The notes below the pieces were generated by a model. The model was given only the letters and a program-made list of their open reading frames with translations. It ran no database searches and was not told where the DNA came from. A program made the translations under genes and the position numbers. Shown here piece after piece: positions 1-8,303 of a DNA stretch of 40,618 bases; position 1 is the stretch's first letter; every line of letters begins with the position of its first letter. Source of the stretch: CAJXOW01 sp964421495 (GTDB lineage: Bacteria; Bacteroidota; Rhodothermia; Balneolales; Balneolaceae); the NCBI GenBank assembly GCA_964421495.1, contig CAYQXO010000012.1:1-40618 (forward strand). Direction: 5' to 3'.

Positions 1-134
1 CGGTGGGTGTTCAGAAGCACTTAAATTATGCAGCTAAAAGCAAAGTGTTGAAAAGCCCGATCATTTAGTGCATAAGGCACCATTGCAGTAGAGCTGGAGG
101 CGGCTGGATATTTTTGGCTGATGAACACCCACCG
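1..134. repeat. Long inverted-repeat element IR1 (cut by window start)
   Basis: The first 13 bases (1-13, CGGTGGGTGTTCA) are the exact reverse complement of 122-134. The spacer is 108 nt. The right side continues with CCGG, so the left arm probably extends upstream of the window. Arm sequence and spacer length resemble the elements at 746 and 3426. No ORF is credible inside it. It could be a REP/MITE-like non-autonomous element or a structured RNA. Confidence 0.65.
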
Positions 135-211
135 CCGGTTCTTCATAGCGCTCCGACCCGATTTGTTTTTATACGAGTTTCAAAAGTAACATCAAGTTAA
201 CGCTTATTTAT

Positions 212-742
212 ATGCTTACGCAGACTCTCTCGCCCATTTTCAGCCGCTTCATTGCGACGATCCTGCTCGGAATTGTGACCGGCGGCGCGCTGATCGGCTG
301 TTCACAGAATGATGCACAGAACAGATTTGAAAACGAGGCCTTCAGAGAACCGGCCGGCTATACCGCGACCGACGTTAGCGGCGACGTTCAGGAAGAAGAC
401 GAAGACGACTGGCGAATTGCTCCCATGTTTCGGGGCACCATTCGCGTTCAGACTCCCGCTTTTCCAAATCCCGTCACTGCCGGACAGGATATCGAAATCG
501 AAATTTATATCCTGGGAATCGAATCGGTTTCCTCCATCGAGGTGTTGACCAGGGACGAGAACAGGAACTGGCAATTGCTCGAAAGCGAAAACACTCCCGA
601 AACCGGTCTCCTGACTTTTCGCATTGACCCCCGCCTCTTCTCCTATACGGGAAACTTCGAAAACGCCATTGGCCTGCACAGGATGATATTTTTTGACTCG
701 AATGACAACGTCATTACCTACGGCGACGTCAAAATTGAATAA
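212..742 (+). CDS. Putative lipoprotein of unknown function
   Basis: A 176-residue protein that I cannot assign to a named family. Residues 13-29 are hydrophobic and end in ALIG-C, a typical lipobox with the acylated cysteine at residue 30, so it is predicted to be a membrane-anchored lipoprotein exported by Sec. A polar, acidic linker (EEDEDD, about residues 60-66) follows, then a C-terminal part of about 100 residues that looks all-beta, with alternating hydrophobic residues and no obvious catalytic motif. It starts at ATG 212, with no strong ribosome binding site. It stands alone between two inverted repeats, and the arm of the second begins 3 nt after its stop. The lipoprotein call is firm; the role is unknown. 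Confidence 0.75.
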   Translation: MLTQTLSPIFSRFIATILLGIVTGGALIGCSQNDAQNRFENEAFREPAGYTATDVSGDVQEEDEDDWRIAPMFRGTIRVQTPAFPNPVTAGQDIEIEIYILGIESVSSIEVLTRDENRNWQLLESENTPETGLLTFRIDPRLFSYTGNFENAIGLHRMIFFDSNDNVITYGDVKIE

Positions 743-745
743 TTG

Positions 746-911
746 AACCTGTCGAAAAACCGGGGAGGGGTCTTCAGCCAGGGAAATTCAGCTGATTGCT
801 GCTTTACGTAAGCATGAATTTGAAATAACGGGTAGTAGGTATTAAACTTTTTCAGCCGTTATGCTGAACATCCCAAGTGCTTCAGACCCCTCCCCGGTTT
901 TTCGACAGGTT
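746..911. repeat. Long inverted-repeat element IR2
   Basis: Perfect 28-bp arms (746-773 and 884-911) are separated by a 110-nt spacer. The arm core is CCGGGGAGGGGTCT, preceded by GTCGAAAAA, similar to the arm at 3426 (GTGGAAAAATCCGGGGCGG). It starts 3 nt after the stop of the upstream lipoprotein gene, so its transcript could act as a terminator or 3'-end protector. No coding potential is visible. With the following element it accounts for most of the 441-bp gap 743-1183. Confidence 0.85.
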
Positions 912-1047
912 TAAGCTCGAATCAGCGTACTACACTCGGGGCAATAATGGACCCTCCGTTCCCTTCTTAATGATATTTTTCCCGAAATTAAAATTGATCT
1001 ATCTCTGTAATCTTTCGATTTTGTAACGTAGTGACGTAATTTTCTGG

Positions 1048-1133
1048 GAGTCTGTCGGACTTTTCGGATCGTAGCGAAAAAAGTCTGGTTTGAGGTAGAT
1101 TTTGCAATAGATTTATAAAAGTCCGACAGACTC
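1048..1133. repeat. Inverted-repeat element IR5 (GAGTCTGTCGGAC family)
   Basis: Perfect 17-bp arms (1048-1064 GAGTCTGTCGGACTTTT; 1117-1133) enclose a 52-nt spacer. The first about 65 nt closely match the left part of the element at 15729: both run arm, then CGGATCGTA, then CGAAA, then a GTTTGA-GTAG block. It is therefore a dispersed family, not a chance hairpin. It lies 50 nt upstream of the small gene at 1184. Confidence 0.8.
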
Positions 1134-1183
1134 TTGGTGAAGATTGAAATATGTAATGTAAATCAGATTCTGACGCGGCGACG

Positions 1184-1444
1184 ATGGAGAAACCGACTTC
1201 GGCTCAAAAACAGATACTGGACAAACTTCTGTATCCGGAACCTTTTGAAAAGGTCCAGGAAGAGACGGGTATGGATTACGGGGTGTTGCGCGATGAGCTG
1301 ATCTCTTTAATCAGCTATGGGTACATCGTTGCTTATGAGTCGGAGGAAGGACCGGAAACCGATTTACACTTTTACGATAACGACAATCTGCAACTTTTTA
1401 CATTCAAGGCAACCAAACAGGGGTTGACGGCGTTGCGTATGTGA
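1184..1444 (+). CDS. Small winged-helix-like protein
   Basis: An 86-residue protein not assigned to a named family. Residues 5-50 read as a helix-turn-helix: a first helix (SAQKQILDKLL), then an EETGMDYGVLRDELISLISY segment that looks like a second and a recognition helix, then a short wing (YIVAYESEEG). The rest is acidic. There is no signal peptide, so it is probably cytoplasmic. It lies 39 nt upstream of the biotin carrier protein and 539 nt before murA, in the same direction, so co-transcription is likely. A DNA-binding role is inferred from the pattern only; it could equally be a protein-interaction winged helix. Confidence 0.7.
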   Translation: MEKPTSAQKQILDKLLYPEPFEKVQEETGMDYGVLRDELISLISYGYIVAYESEEGPETDLHFYDNDNLQLFTFKATKQGLTALRM

Positions 1445-1483
1445 CTTCTCATTGCCGGTTTCCCCATACGAGCGAGGATTTGT

Positions 1484-1993
1484 ATGAAATATGAAATTGA
1501 AATGGATCAACAGCGTACGGAGCTTGATTTATCGGTAGAATCCGGTAAAGTCGAGCACGACGGACAAAACCATACGTTCCAATTCTGGCAGCAAGACAAC
1601 GGACGCTACCTCCTCCGTATAGGCCGAAAATTATATTCCCTGGATAACGTGAGTCGGGACGGTGCTGAGCTGACATTTACGCTGAACGGCCAATGGATGA
1701 CGGCCCGGGTGAGGGATGAACAGGAATTACTGCTGGACAAACTAGGCTTTGAAAAACCGGGGGAAGTGGCCGAAGGCAATCTCAAGGCTCCCATGCCCGG
1801 AAAAATCCTGGATATCATGGTTGAGGAAGGTGATAAGGTGCAACTGGACGACCCTGTGATTATATTGGAAGCCATGAAAATGGAAAATGAACTCAAAGCT
1901 CCCACGACCGGCATCGTCCAAAATATACATGTCGTGAAAGGCGATTCGGTGGACAAGAACACAATATTACTGGAGATCGAAGCTGGTGGATAA
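1484..1993 (+). CDS. Biotin/lipoyl-domain carrier protein (BCCP-like)
   Basis: A 169-residue protein with a C-terminal biotinyl domain (about residues 98-167). The site EAMKMEN is intact, with Lys132 as the expected biotinylation site; the second-half GD.V. turn is also present. The first 85 residues form a beta-rich region typical of carrier subunits of acyl-CoA or pyruvate carboxylases of the Bacteroidota type. It would carry CO2 on biotin between a biotin carboxylase and a carboxyltransferase, neither of which is in the window. ATG 1484 is preceded by GAGG. Its stop overlaps the GTG start of murA by 8 nt, implying translational coupling. The biotin carrier call is firm; which carboxylase it serves is not known. 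Confidence 0.88.
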   Translation: MKYEIEMDQQRTELDLSVESGKVEHDGQNHTFQFWQQDNGRYLLRIGRKLYSLDNVSRDGAELTFTLNGQWMTARVRDEQELLLDKLGFEKPGEVAEGNLKAPMPGKILDIMVEEGDKVQLDDPVIILEAMKMENELKAPTTGIVQNIHVVKGDSVDKNTILLEIEAGG

Positions 1994-3266
1994 ATTTATT
2001 ATTCAGGGAAATACCCCCCTGCAAGGCGAAATACCAATTAGCGGATCCAAAAACGCGGCCATGCCCGTTATGGCTGCGACTCTTCTGGCGGATGGGCCCA
2101 CAGTGATCCATGCCGTCCCCAAACTCAAGGATATCTACACCTTTAATAATGTATTGCGCATCACGGGCGCTCAGGTTGACTTTGACGAAGAACGCAACAG
2201 GCTGACCATCGATCCCTCGCATGTAACGCACCTCGAGGCTCCCTACGACCTGGTTCGGAAAATGCGTGCCTCTTTCTATATGCTCGGGGCCCTGCTGGGC
2301 CGGTACGGTCGCGCCAAAGTATCCCTGCCCGGCGGATGTGCCTGGGGACCGCGTCCCGTCGACCTTCACCTGAAAGGCCTGCGCGCCTTCGGGGCCGACA
2401 TCGAATTGGATAACGGATATGTCATCGGAAACGCGCCCGACGGAAAATTAGAGGGGGGCACCTTCCGACTCGATCCCAGCAGTGTGGGAGCCACCATCAA
2501 CCTGCTGCTGGCCGCGGTTCGTTCGCAGGGGACGTTCACAATAGAAAATGCCGCCCGCGAACCCGATGTGGTACAACTCTGTTCGGTGCTAAAGCAAATG
2601 GGCGGACATATCGAGGGCGTGGGGACTAAAACCCTCACCATTAAAGGGGTGGACACCCTTGAAGGCGTGGAAGTCCAAAATGATCCCGACCGGATAGAAA
2701 CAGGCACCTTCATGATTGCCGGGGCCATGCATCCCGACTCCGAAATCACCCTCACCCAAACCCGTCCCGAAGACCTCGGCGAATTTCTCCAAATTTTCAA
2801 ACAACTCGATGCCGAAACCCGGGTCGAAGACGATCGTATCCACGTGAGCGCTCCCTCGCAACTCAAACCGCTCTCCATAGAAACCGCCGTTTACCCCGGG
2901 TTCCCCACCGACCTGCAGGCCCAGTGGTCCACCATGATGACCCAGGCCGAAGGGACCTCGACGGTCACCGACCATATCTACGACGACCGATTCAACCACG
3001 TCCCCGAGCTGGTCCGACTGGGAGCCTCCATCACCGTCAAAGAAAACACCGCTCATATCCACGGCAGAACCCCCCTGCAGGGAGCCTCCGTCATGAGCAC
3101 CGATTTAAGAGCCAGCGTTAGCCTGGTACTGGGTGCAATGATCGCGAAAGGCGAAACCGAAGTGCGCCGCATCTATCACCTCGACCGCGGATATGAAAAC
3201 CTGGAAGAAAAACTCAACAATGTGGGCGCACACATCCGCAGAGTTCCCGACGAAGATCAACCCTAA
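1986..3266 (+). CDS. murA: UDP-N-acetylglucosamine 1-carboxyvinyltransferase MurA
   Basis: A 426-residue enzyme of the EPSP-synthase fold that transfers enolpyruvate from PEP to UDP-GlcNAc, the first committed step of peptidoglycan synthesis, in the cytosol. The conserved SGSKNA (Lys22) and the catalytic loop LPGGCAWGPRPVDLH are present, with Cys118 matching the fosfomycin-target cysteine of E. coli (Cys115). The final RGYENLEEKL block is typical. The length is normal. The start is GTG at 1986, inside the end of the upstream carrier gene (8-nt overlap); the N-terminal MDKFIIQGN matches the family start, so no alternative is needed. It is followed by a 770-bp gap containing an inverted repeat. 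Confidence 0.95.
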   Translation: MDKFIIQGNTPLQGEIPISGSKNAAMPVMAATLLADGPTVIHAVPKLKDIYTFNNVLRITGAQVDFDEERNRLTIDPSHVTHLEAPYDLVRKMRASFYMLGALLGRYGRAKVSLPGGCAWGPRPVDLHLKGLRAFGADIELDNGYVIGNAPDGKLEGGTFRLDPSSVGATINLLLAAVRSQGTFTIENAAREPDVVQLCSVLKQMGGHIEGVGTKTLTIKGVDTLEGVEVQNDPDRIETGTFMIAGAMHPDSEITLTQTRPEDLGEFLQIFKQLDAETRVEDDRIHVSAPSQLKPLSIETAVYPGFPTDLQAQWSTMMTQAEGTSTVTDHIYDDRFNHVPELVRLGASITVKENTAHIHGRTPLQGASVMSTDLRASVSLVLGAMIAKGETEVRRIYHLDRGYENLEEKLNNVGAHIRRVPDEDQP

Positions 3267-4036
3267 GAATTGGTCGGACGCTCCGAATAACAATTAAAAA
3301 TCTTCGGTTTGATCCCATTTGGCCCGAATTGAACGTAAATTAGTGTCGCTATTCAAGAAAAATCAGCTCAATCCTTCAAAATCCGGCTTCATCACAGTAG
3401 CGTTGCAACAGCCAGATCGAAGCCCGGAGGTCGTGGAAAAATCCGGGGCGGCCGTGTTTCTGTAAAACTAAAAATTTTTCGAACAGATTCTGTCAACCGC
3501 TGCAAATAATGAATTTGCGGGCACCTGAAGTGATGCAGCAAAGCCGTGAAAAAAATTTTCAATCGGAAGAAACACGGCCGCCCCGGATTTTTCCACGACC
3601 TCCCATTATTTACATTTTACATATTTAGTCATTAACCCGTATATTGAGTCGTATGTATAAGGTTTTTCCAATTCTTTTCTCTGTATTGAATCAATCGGTT
3701 GACGAGATCTTTTAAATCACTTATAGCAGTCAATGTATTATACAACGGGAAACGTGCAACGAACTACTTTTGCCAATAAGGCTTTGCAAGGTTTGATTAC
3801 CAATATCATGACCTTGTTGGCATATATTCTATATTCAACCGATCGTGCACGTTCATTTTTCAATGTGTTGAATCCTGTTTACGCAAATTTTAATTATTCG
3901 GCTCACAGCTCACTATTATACCCGACAGAGAATACAATTGGCAGTTTCGCTTTCCCGTTCTTTCTAAAAATATTTACCCCTTATCCTATATATGCAAAGG
4001 TATTGAGCTGTAGCCGTTTGAAAAGGTTTTTTATAG
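3267..4036. other. Intergenic gap between murA and the RNase E/G gene
   Basis: This 770-bp gap holds the inverted repeat at 3426-3603. The rest (about 3604-4036) is AT-rich and probably holds the promoter and a long 5' leader of the ribonuclease gene. No tRNA, riboswitch or clean terminator was recognised. A 132-codon reading frame starting at 3733 runs into the ribonuclease gene in another frame and has no protein-like character. Confidence 0.5.
3426..3603. repeat. Long inverted-repeat element IR3
   Basis: Perfect 35-bp arms (3426-3460 and 3569-3603) enclose a 108-nt spacer. The arm contains AAAAATCCGGGGCGGCCGTG. Spacer length equals that of the element at 1 and is within 2 nt of the one at 746, and the arm core is related. 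A transcript would form an extremely stable stem. No coding potential is visible. Confidence 0.85.
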
Positions 4037-5971
4037 ATGAAAAATCAGATAATTATCCATTCGAGCAATCGGCAGAAGCGTATTGCATTGCTCGAAAACG
4101 GCGAACTTGCACAAATCTACATAGAATCTGAGGAAAACACCCGTACGGTAGGCAATATTTACCTGGCCCGTGTCCACCGCGTGATGAGCGGTATACGCGC
4201 CGCTTTTATCGACATGGGCACGCCCAAGGACGCTTTCCTCCACTTTTCCGACGCCGGCGACCATCTTGAGGACTATATCAAGATGCTCAACGGCAAGGAT
4301 GCCATCCCCAAAAACGCCCGCAAGCAAAAGAAACCCGATCATAAAATGTCGGGGTACGAAAAGCAGAACCGGGCCGGCGATATCCTCGCGGCGGGTCAGC
4401 GACTGCTGGTTCAGATTGTCAAAGAGCCAATCGGCTCCAAGGGGCCCCGCGTATCCACGGATATCACGATAGCGGGCCGCTTCCTGGTGTTGATTCCCAT
4501 GGGAGAGTATATTGCCGTATCCCGCAAAATCAATAATTACAAGGAACGACGCCGCCTGAAAGGTATCGTCAAGTCGATGCTGCCCGACGATTTCGGCGTT
4601 ATCATCCGCACCGTTGCCAAGGGACAGGATAAAGAGGCGATCGAGGATGATATGCGGGAAGTGCTTAAAAACTGGGAAAAGATTCTGGGTCGACTCGAAA
4701 AAGCCAAGCCCCCCGCCCTCCTCTATCGGGACCTGAATATGACCGAGAGCCTGATTCGGGATCTGTTTGCCAAGCACTACGATCGGGTGTTGATCGACGA
4801 CCAGGAACTCTATAAGTCGATCAAGTCGTACGTCAGCCAGATCGCCCCGCAGATGCTGCCCAACGTCGAGTATTACAAAGGCAAGGAGCATATTTTTGAC
4901 TTCATGAAGATTGCCAAGGACGTCGATTCGATTTTCAGTCCCCGGGTGCGCCTGCCCTCCGGCGGTTACCTGATTTTCGAGCAAACCGAGGCCATGTACG
5001 TCATCGACGTCAACTCGGGCCCCTATGCCGCCAAGGAAAAGCAGGAAGACAACTCGCTCAAGACCAATCTCGAATCGGCCCGCGAAGTGGCCAAACAACT
5101 GCGCCTCCGGGATATTGGCGGTATCATTGTGGTCGACTTTATCGATCTTAAAAGCGGGAAAAACCGCAAAAAGATCTATGACGAGCTGAAAAAAGAATTC
5201 AAAAAAGACCAGGCGAAGACGAATGTGCTTCCGATGAGCGATTTCGGCCTGGTTCAAATAACCCGTCAGCGGATTCGGCCGAGCGTGGTTAACTCGGTCT
5301 CGAAAGTTTGTCCCATGTGCGGCGGTTCCGGAAGCATCGTCAGCCGCGACACGATCGTTGCAGACCTGAACAGCTGGCTCAGCAAGTTCAAACACAACAC
5401 CGACTACCGGGCGATCGACATTTACGTGAATCCCTATCTGAAATCTTTCCTCACACGGGGCTTCCTGAGCAAGCGAGTCCGCTGGATGTTCCGCTACTGG
5501 CTTAAAATCACCTTTATCAGCGACGAGAACATATCGCTGAACGAATTCAAGGTAACGCTTGCGGGATCCGACATAGATATCACGGATGCCGTAATGCAGG
5601 ACGAAAATATCGATGAGTTAATTGAACAGGCCGACAACCGGTTGCAGGAGCTTTCAGCCCGTAAGCGGGATACCAGCAACCTGGAAGTCTTCACGGACGA
5701 AACACAGGATGAAGACGAAGAGGAAAAACCCGATCGCAGGGAAGCGTCGAAGAAGCGAAACGGACCCGCAAAATCCAGGAAGAAGTCCCGGTCGAAATCT
5801 GACGGAAAAGGATCATCGTCCAACGACGACCAGGACCAAAAAAGCAAGGAGCGGACCTGGGGCGAGAAACGAATGAAAGAAATACCTCCGCCGGACGCTC
5901 CCCCCGAGACGTATCAAAACGATAAGAAAAAGGCAAAATCCAAATACTTTAAATCGCAGGACGATTCCTGA
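4037..5971 (+). CDS. rng: Ribonuclease E/G family endoribonuclease
   Basis: A 644-residue RNase E/G protein that cleaves single-stranded AU-rich RNA in rRNA maturation and mRNA decay. An S1 domain begins near residue 37 (GNIYLARVHRVMSGIRAAF). The DNase-I-like catalytic domain has the two metal-binding aspartates in YVIDVNSG (Asp314) and IIVVDFIDL (Asp357), and the zinc-link CPMC (Cys415, Cys418). After about residue 540 the chain becomes a highly charged, low-complexity tail rich in Lys, Asp, Glu and Ser, longer than in E. coli RNase G and probably disordered, suggesting RNA or partner binding. Start ATG 4037. The start of hslV follows 74 nt after the stop. Whether it is functionally RNase E or G cannot be told from sequence alone. 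Confidence 0.92.
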   Translation: MKNQIIIHSSNRQKRIALLENGELAQIYIESEENTRTVGNIYLARVHRVMSGIRAAFIDMGTPKDAFLHFSDAGDHLEDYIKMLNGKDAIPKNARKQKKPDHKMSGYEKQNRAGDILAAGQRLLVQIVKEPIGSKGPRVSTDITIAGRFLVLIPMGEYIAVSRKINNYKERRRLKGIVKSMLPDDFGVIIRTVAKGQDKEAIEDDMREVLKNWEKILGRLEKAKPPALLYRDLNMTESLIRDLFAKHYDRVLIDDQELYKSIKSYVSQIAPQMLPNVEYYKGKEHIFDFMKIAKDVDSIFSPRVRLPSGGYLIFEQTEAMYVIDVNSGPYAAKEKQEDNSLKTNLESAREVAKQLRLRDIGGIIVVDFIDLKSGKNRKKIYDELKKEFKKDQAKTNVLPMSDFGLVQITRQRIRPSVVNSVSKVCPMCGGSGSIVSRDTIVADLNSWLSKFKHNTDYRAIDIYVNPYLKSFLTRGFLSKRVRWMFRYWLKITFISDENISLNEFKVTLAGSDIDITDAVMQDENIDELIEQADNRLQELSARKRDTSNLEVFTDETQDEDEEEKPDRREASKKRNGPAKSRKKSRSKSDGKGSSSNDDQDQKSKERTWGEKRMKEIPPPDAPPETYQNDKKKAKSKYFKSQDDS

Positions 5972-6045
5972 CGTTACAAGTGGCAGGCCGTCCAATCCGA
6001 AAAATCCACACAGAGCAAGCAGTTCGAATACGTTATAGAAATTTT

Positions 6046-6606
6046 ATGAATCATTCTGGAAAGTTAAACGCAACTACGGTACTCGGTGTCATTCACAATG
6101 GAAAAGCGGCTATAGGGGGCGACGGACAGGCCACCATGGACAAAACAGTCATGAAAGCCACGGTCCGCAAAGTGAGGCGACTTTACAACAACTCCATCCT
6201 CGCCGGCTTTGCAGGTTCCACGGCCGACTCCTTCACGCTTTTCGAACGATTCGAGGAAAAAATCAAGCAATACGACGGTAATATTCAGCGGTCAGCCGTC
6301 GAAATGGCCAAAGATTGGCGAAAGGACAAATTCCTGCGAAAATTGGAAGCCCTGCTGGCCGTTATGGACAATGAAACCGCACTGTTGATTTCCGGACAGG
6401 GCGACGTCATTGAACCCGACGACAACCTGCTGGCCATCGGAAGCGGCGGCTCTTATGCCCTGGCGGCGGCCCGCGCCCTGAAAGAGGACGCTCCTGAACT
6501 TACCGCGCGGCAGATGGTGGAAAAGTCGCTCCATATTGCGGCTGATATCTGCATTTATACGAATCACAACCTGAGTGTCATGGAAATCGAAGAAGAGAAT
6601 TCATAA
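6046..6606 (+). CDS. hslV: ATP-dependent protease subunit HslV
   Basis: The proteasome-like N-terminal-threonine peptidase of the HslUV complex, degrading unfolded and regulatory proteins in the cytosol. I start it at ATG 6046 (186 residues); a GTG at 5980 would add 22 unsupported residues. The sequence then reads MNHSGKLNA-TTVLGVIHNGK, so the catalytic threonine of TTVLG would be exposed only after removal of a short pro-segment, unlike the E. coli enzyme where it follows Met1. GGDGQ and the GSGGSYALAAARAL motifs are intact. It is followed 9 nt later by hslU, a clear operon. Confidence 0.95.
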   Translation: MNHSGKLNATTVLGVIHNGKAAIGGDGQATMDKTVMKATVRKVRRLYNNSILAGFAGSTADSFTLFERFEEKIKQYDGNIQRSAVEMAKDWRKDKFLRKLEALLAVMDNETALLISGQGDVIEPDDNLLAIGSGGSYALAAARALKEDAPELTARQMVEKSLHIAADICIYTNHNLSVMEIEEENS

Positions 6607-6615
6607 ATATTACCT

Positions 6616-8034
6616 ATGAGTATAGAAACTATTGAAAAAAACAACCTGACGCCGTCACAGATCGTCGAGGAGCTGGACAAGTATATTATAGGACAGAATA
6701 AGGCCAAACGATCCGTCGCCATTTCCCTGCGCAACCGGTGGAGACGCCTGAATGCGGAAGAATCGCTACGCGACGAGATCCTGCCCAACAATATCCTGCT
6801 GATCGGTCCCACCGGCGTCGGCAAAACCGAAATCGCCCGCCGCCTGGCAAGCCTGGCCAACGCTCCTTTCATTAAAGTGGAAGCCTCAAAATTTACGGAA
6901 GTGGGCTATGTGGGTCGCGACGTGGAATCAATGATTCGCGACCTCACCGATGTTGCCGTGAATATGGTGAAGAGCGAAATGCAGGAACGAGTCAAGGAAA
7001 AAGCCAAAGAAAAAGTTGAACAACGCATTCTCGATATACTGATTCCGCCGGTTCACCAATCCAAAGAGTCCAAAACGGGCTTCGACTCCGACAACGGCAA
7101 TTTCGATCCGGAAGACGCCAGCGACAAGGAACTGAATCAACGTACGCGTGAACGGTTCCGCGAAAAACTTCGTAATGGCGAGCTTGAAGATCGCACCATT
7201 GAAATCGAGGTTCAATCCAGTAAGAGTCCGATGATGCAATTTTTCGGCCCCGGCGGTAATATGGAGGAGATGGGTATCAATCTCCAGGATATGCTGGGCA
7301 ATCTCACCAAGGGCAACAAGAAAAAGAAAGAGGTTACCATCGAGGAAGCGCGGGAAATATTACTGGAAGAGGAGGCTGAAAAGTTGATTGATCACGACTC
7401 GGCCGTCAACCAGGCGCTGGAGCGCGTCCAGAAATCGGGCATCGTTTTTATAGACGAAATCGACAAAGTAACGGAAGCGAGCGAGAGCAAGGGACAAGGT
7501 GGTGGACCCGACGTCAGCCGCCAGGGCGTCCAGCGCGACATGCTTCCGATTGTCGAGGGAAGCACCGTCTCCACCAAACATGGGATGGTTAAAACCGATC
7601 ATATTCTATTTGTGGGATCCGGCGCTTTTCATGTAGCCAAACCGTCGGACCTGATTCCCGAACTCCAAGGTCGTTTTCCGATCCGGGTGGAACTCAATTC
7701 GCTGACCGAGCAGGATTTTGTGGATATACTCAAGCTTCCCAAAAACGCCCTGACCAAGCAGTACCAGGCCATGCTCGACGCCGAGGACGTTCATATCGAG
7801 TTTACCGATGAAGCAATCAAGGAAATCGCCCGCATAGCGGCAAAAGTCAATCAGCAAATAGAAAATATCGGGGCCCGCAGACTGCATACGATCCTTTCAT
7901 CGCTGTTGGACCAACTTCTGTTTGATGTACCGGATCGCATCGATGAGGACGAAGTTACTATCGATAAGGAATATGTTAATGATAAACTGGATGAACTGGT
8001 CGAAGATCAGGATCTGAGTCACTATATACTATAA
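6616..8034 (+). CDS. hslU: ATP-dependent protease ATPase subunit HslU
   Basis: The 472-residue AAA+ unfoldase partner of HslV. Walker A is GPTGVGKT (residues 64-71) and Walker B is IVFIDEID (about 276-283). Between them lies the charged, helical I-domain (about 110-250) that gates substrates. The extreme C terminus, LSHYIL, matches the conserved tail that inserts into HslV. Start ATG 6616, 9 nt after hslV. Length is normal. The N-terminal block TPSQIVEELDKYIIGQ is classic for the family. Confidence 0.97.
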   Translation: MSIETIEKNNLTPSQIVEELDKYIIGQNKAKRSVAISLRNRWRRLNAEESLRDEILPNNILLIGPTGVGKTEIARRLASLANAPFIKVEASKFTEVGYVGRDVESMIRDLTDVAVNMVKSEMQERVKEKAKEKVEQRILDILIPPVHQSKESKTGFDSDNGNFDPEDASDKELNQRTRERFREKLRNGELEDRTIEIEVQSSKSPMMQFFGPGGNMEEMGINLQDMLGNLTKGNKKKKEVTIEEAREILLEEEAEKLIDHDSAVNQALERVQKSGIVFIDEIDKVTEASESKGQGGGPDVSRQGVQRDMLPIVEGSTVSTKHGMVKTDHILFVGSGAFHVAKPSDLIPELQGRFPIRVELNSLTEQDFVDILKLPKNALTKQYQAMLDAEDVHIEFTDEAIKEIARIAAKVNQQIENIGARRLHTILSSLLDQLLFDVPDRIDEDEVTIDKEYVNDKLDELVEDQDLSHYIL

Positions 8035-8303
8035 AAGATTCCCAAATACAGACAATAGGGGGAATCTCGATATAACAGTTAAGCGATTTGTTCGTTATAT
8101 CTCCAGTAGAATCACTCGGTTTATTCATTATTTACTGGATGAACATCCGGTTCGGGTCATCATTCGGGCCGAAACAGAGATCTTCTGATGGAATTATTCA
8201 ATGGCAAACGCAAAGAAGTCGCATTCAGCTTTTACAAAAGATTGGTGTAAGACCGACAGATTCCAGAACATTCAATTTTTAATCAACCAGCCAGAATTTA
8301 TCG

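Noticed and set aside
1..3603. Insertion sequence or transposase gene within the inverted repeats
   Set aside because: The spacers of 108-110 nt are too short for a transposase and contain no protein-like frame; none is found elsewhere in the window either.
3733..4131. 132-codon + strand reading frame before the RNase E/G gene
   Set aside because: It overlaps the start of a certain gene in another frame, and the composition is not protein-like; it is probably leader sequence.
4031..5395. 454-codon antisense frame opposite the RNase E/G gene
   Set aside because: It is a shadow of a strongly conserved gene, caused by codon bias of the sense strand.
8036..8249. Two short frames before the S41 peptidase, the first ending in TGATG that starts the second (20 codons)
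   Set aside because: The overlap is suggestive of coupling, but the first frame has no start codon and neither product resembles anything; the 64-codon frame at 8088 is equally unsupported.
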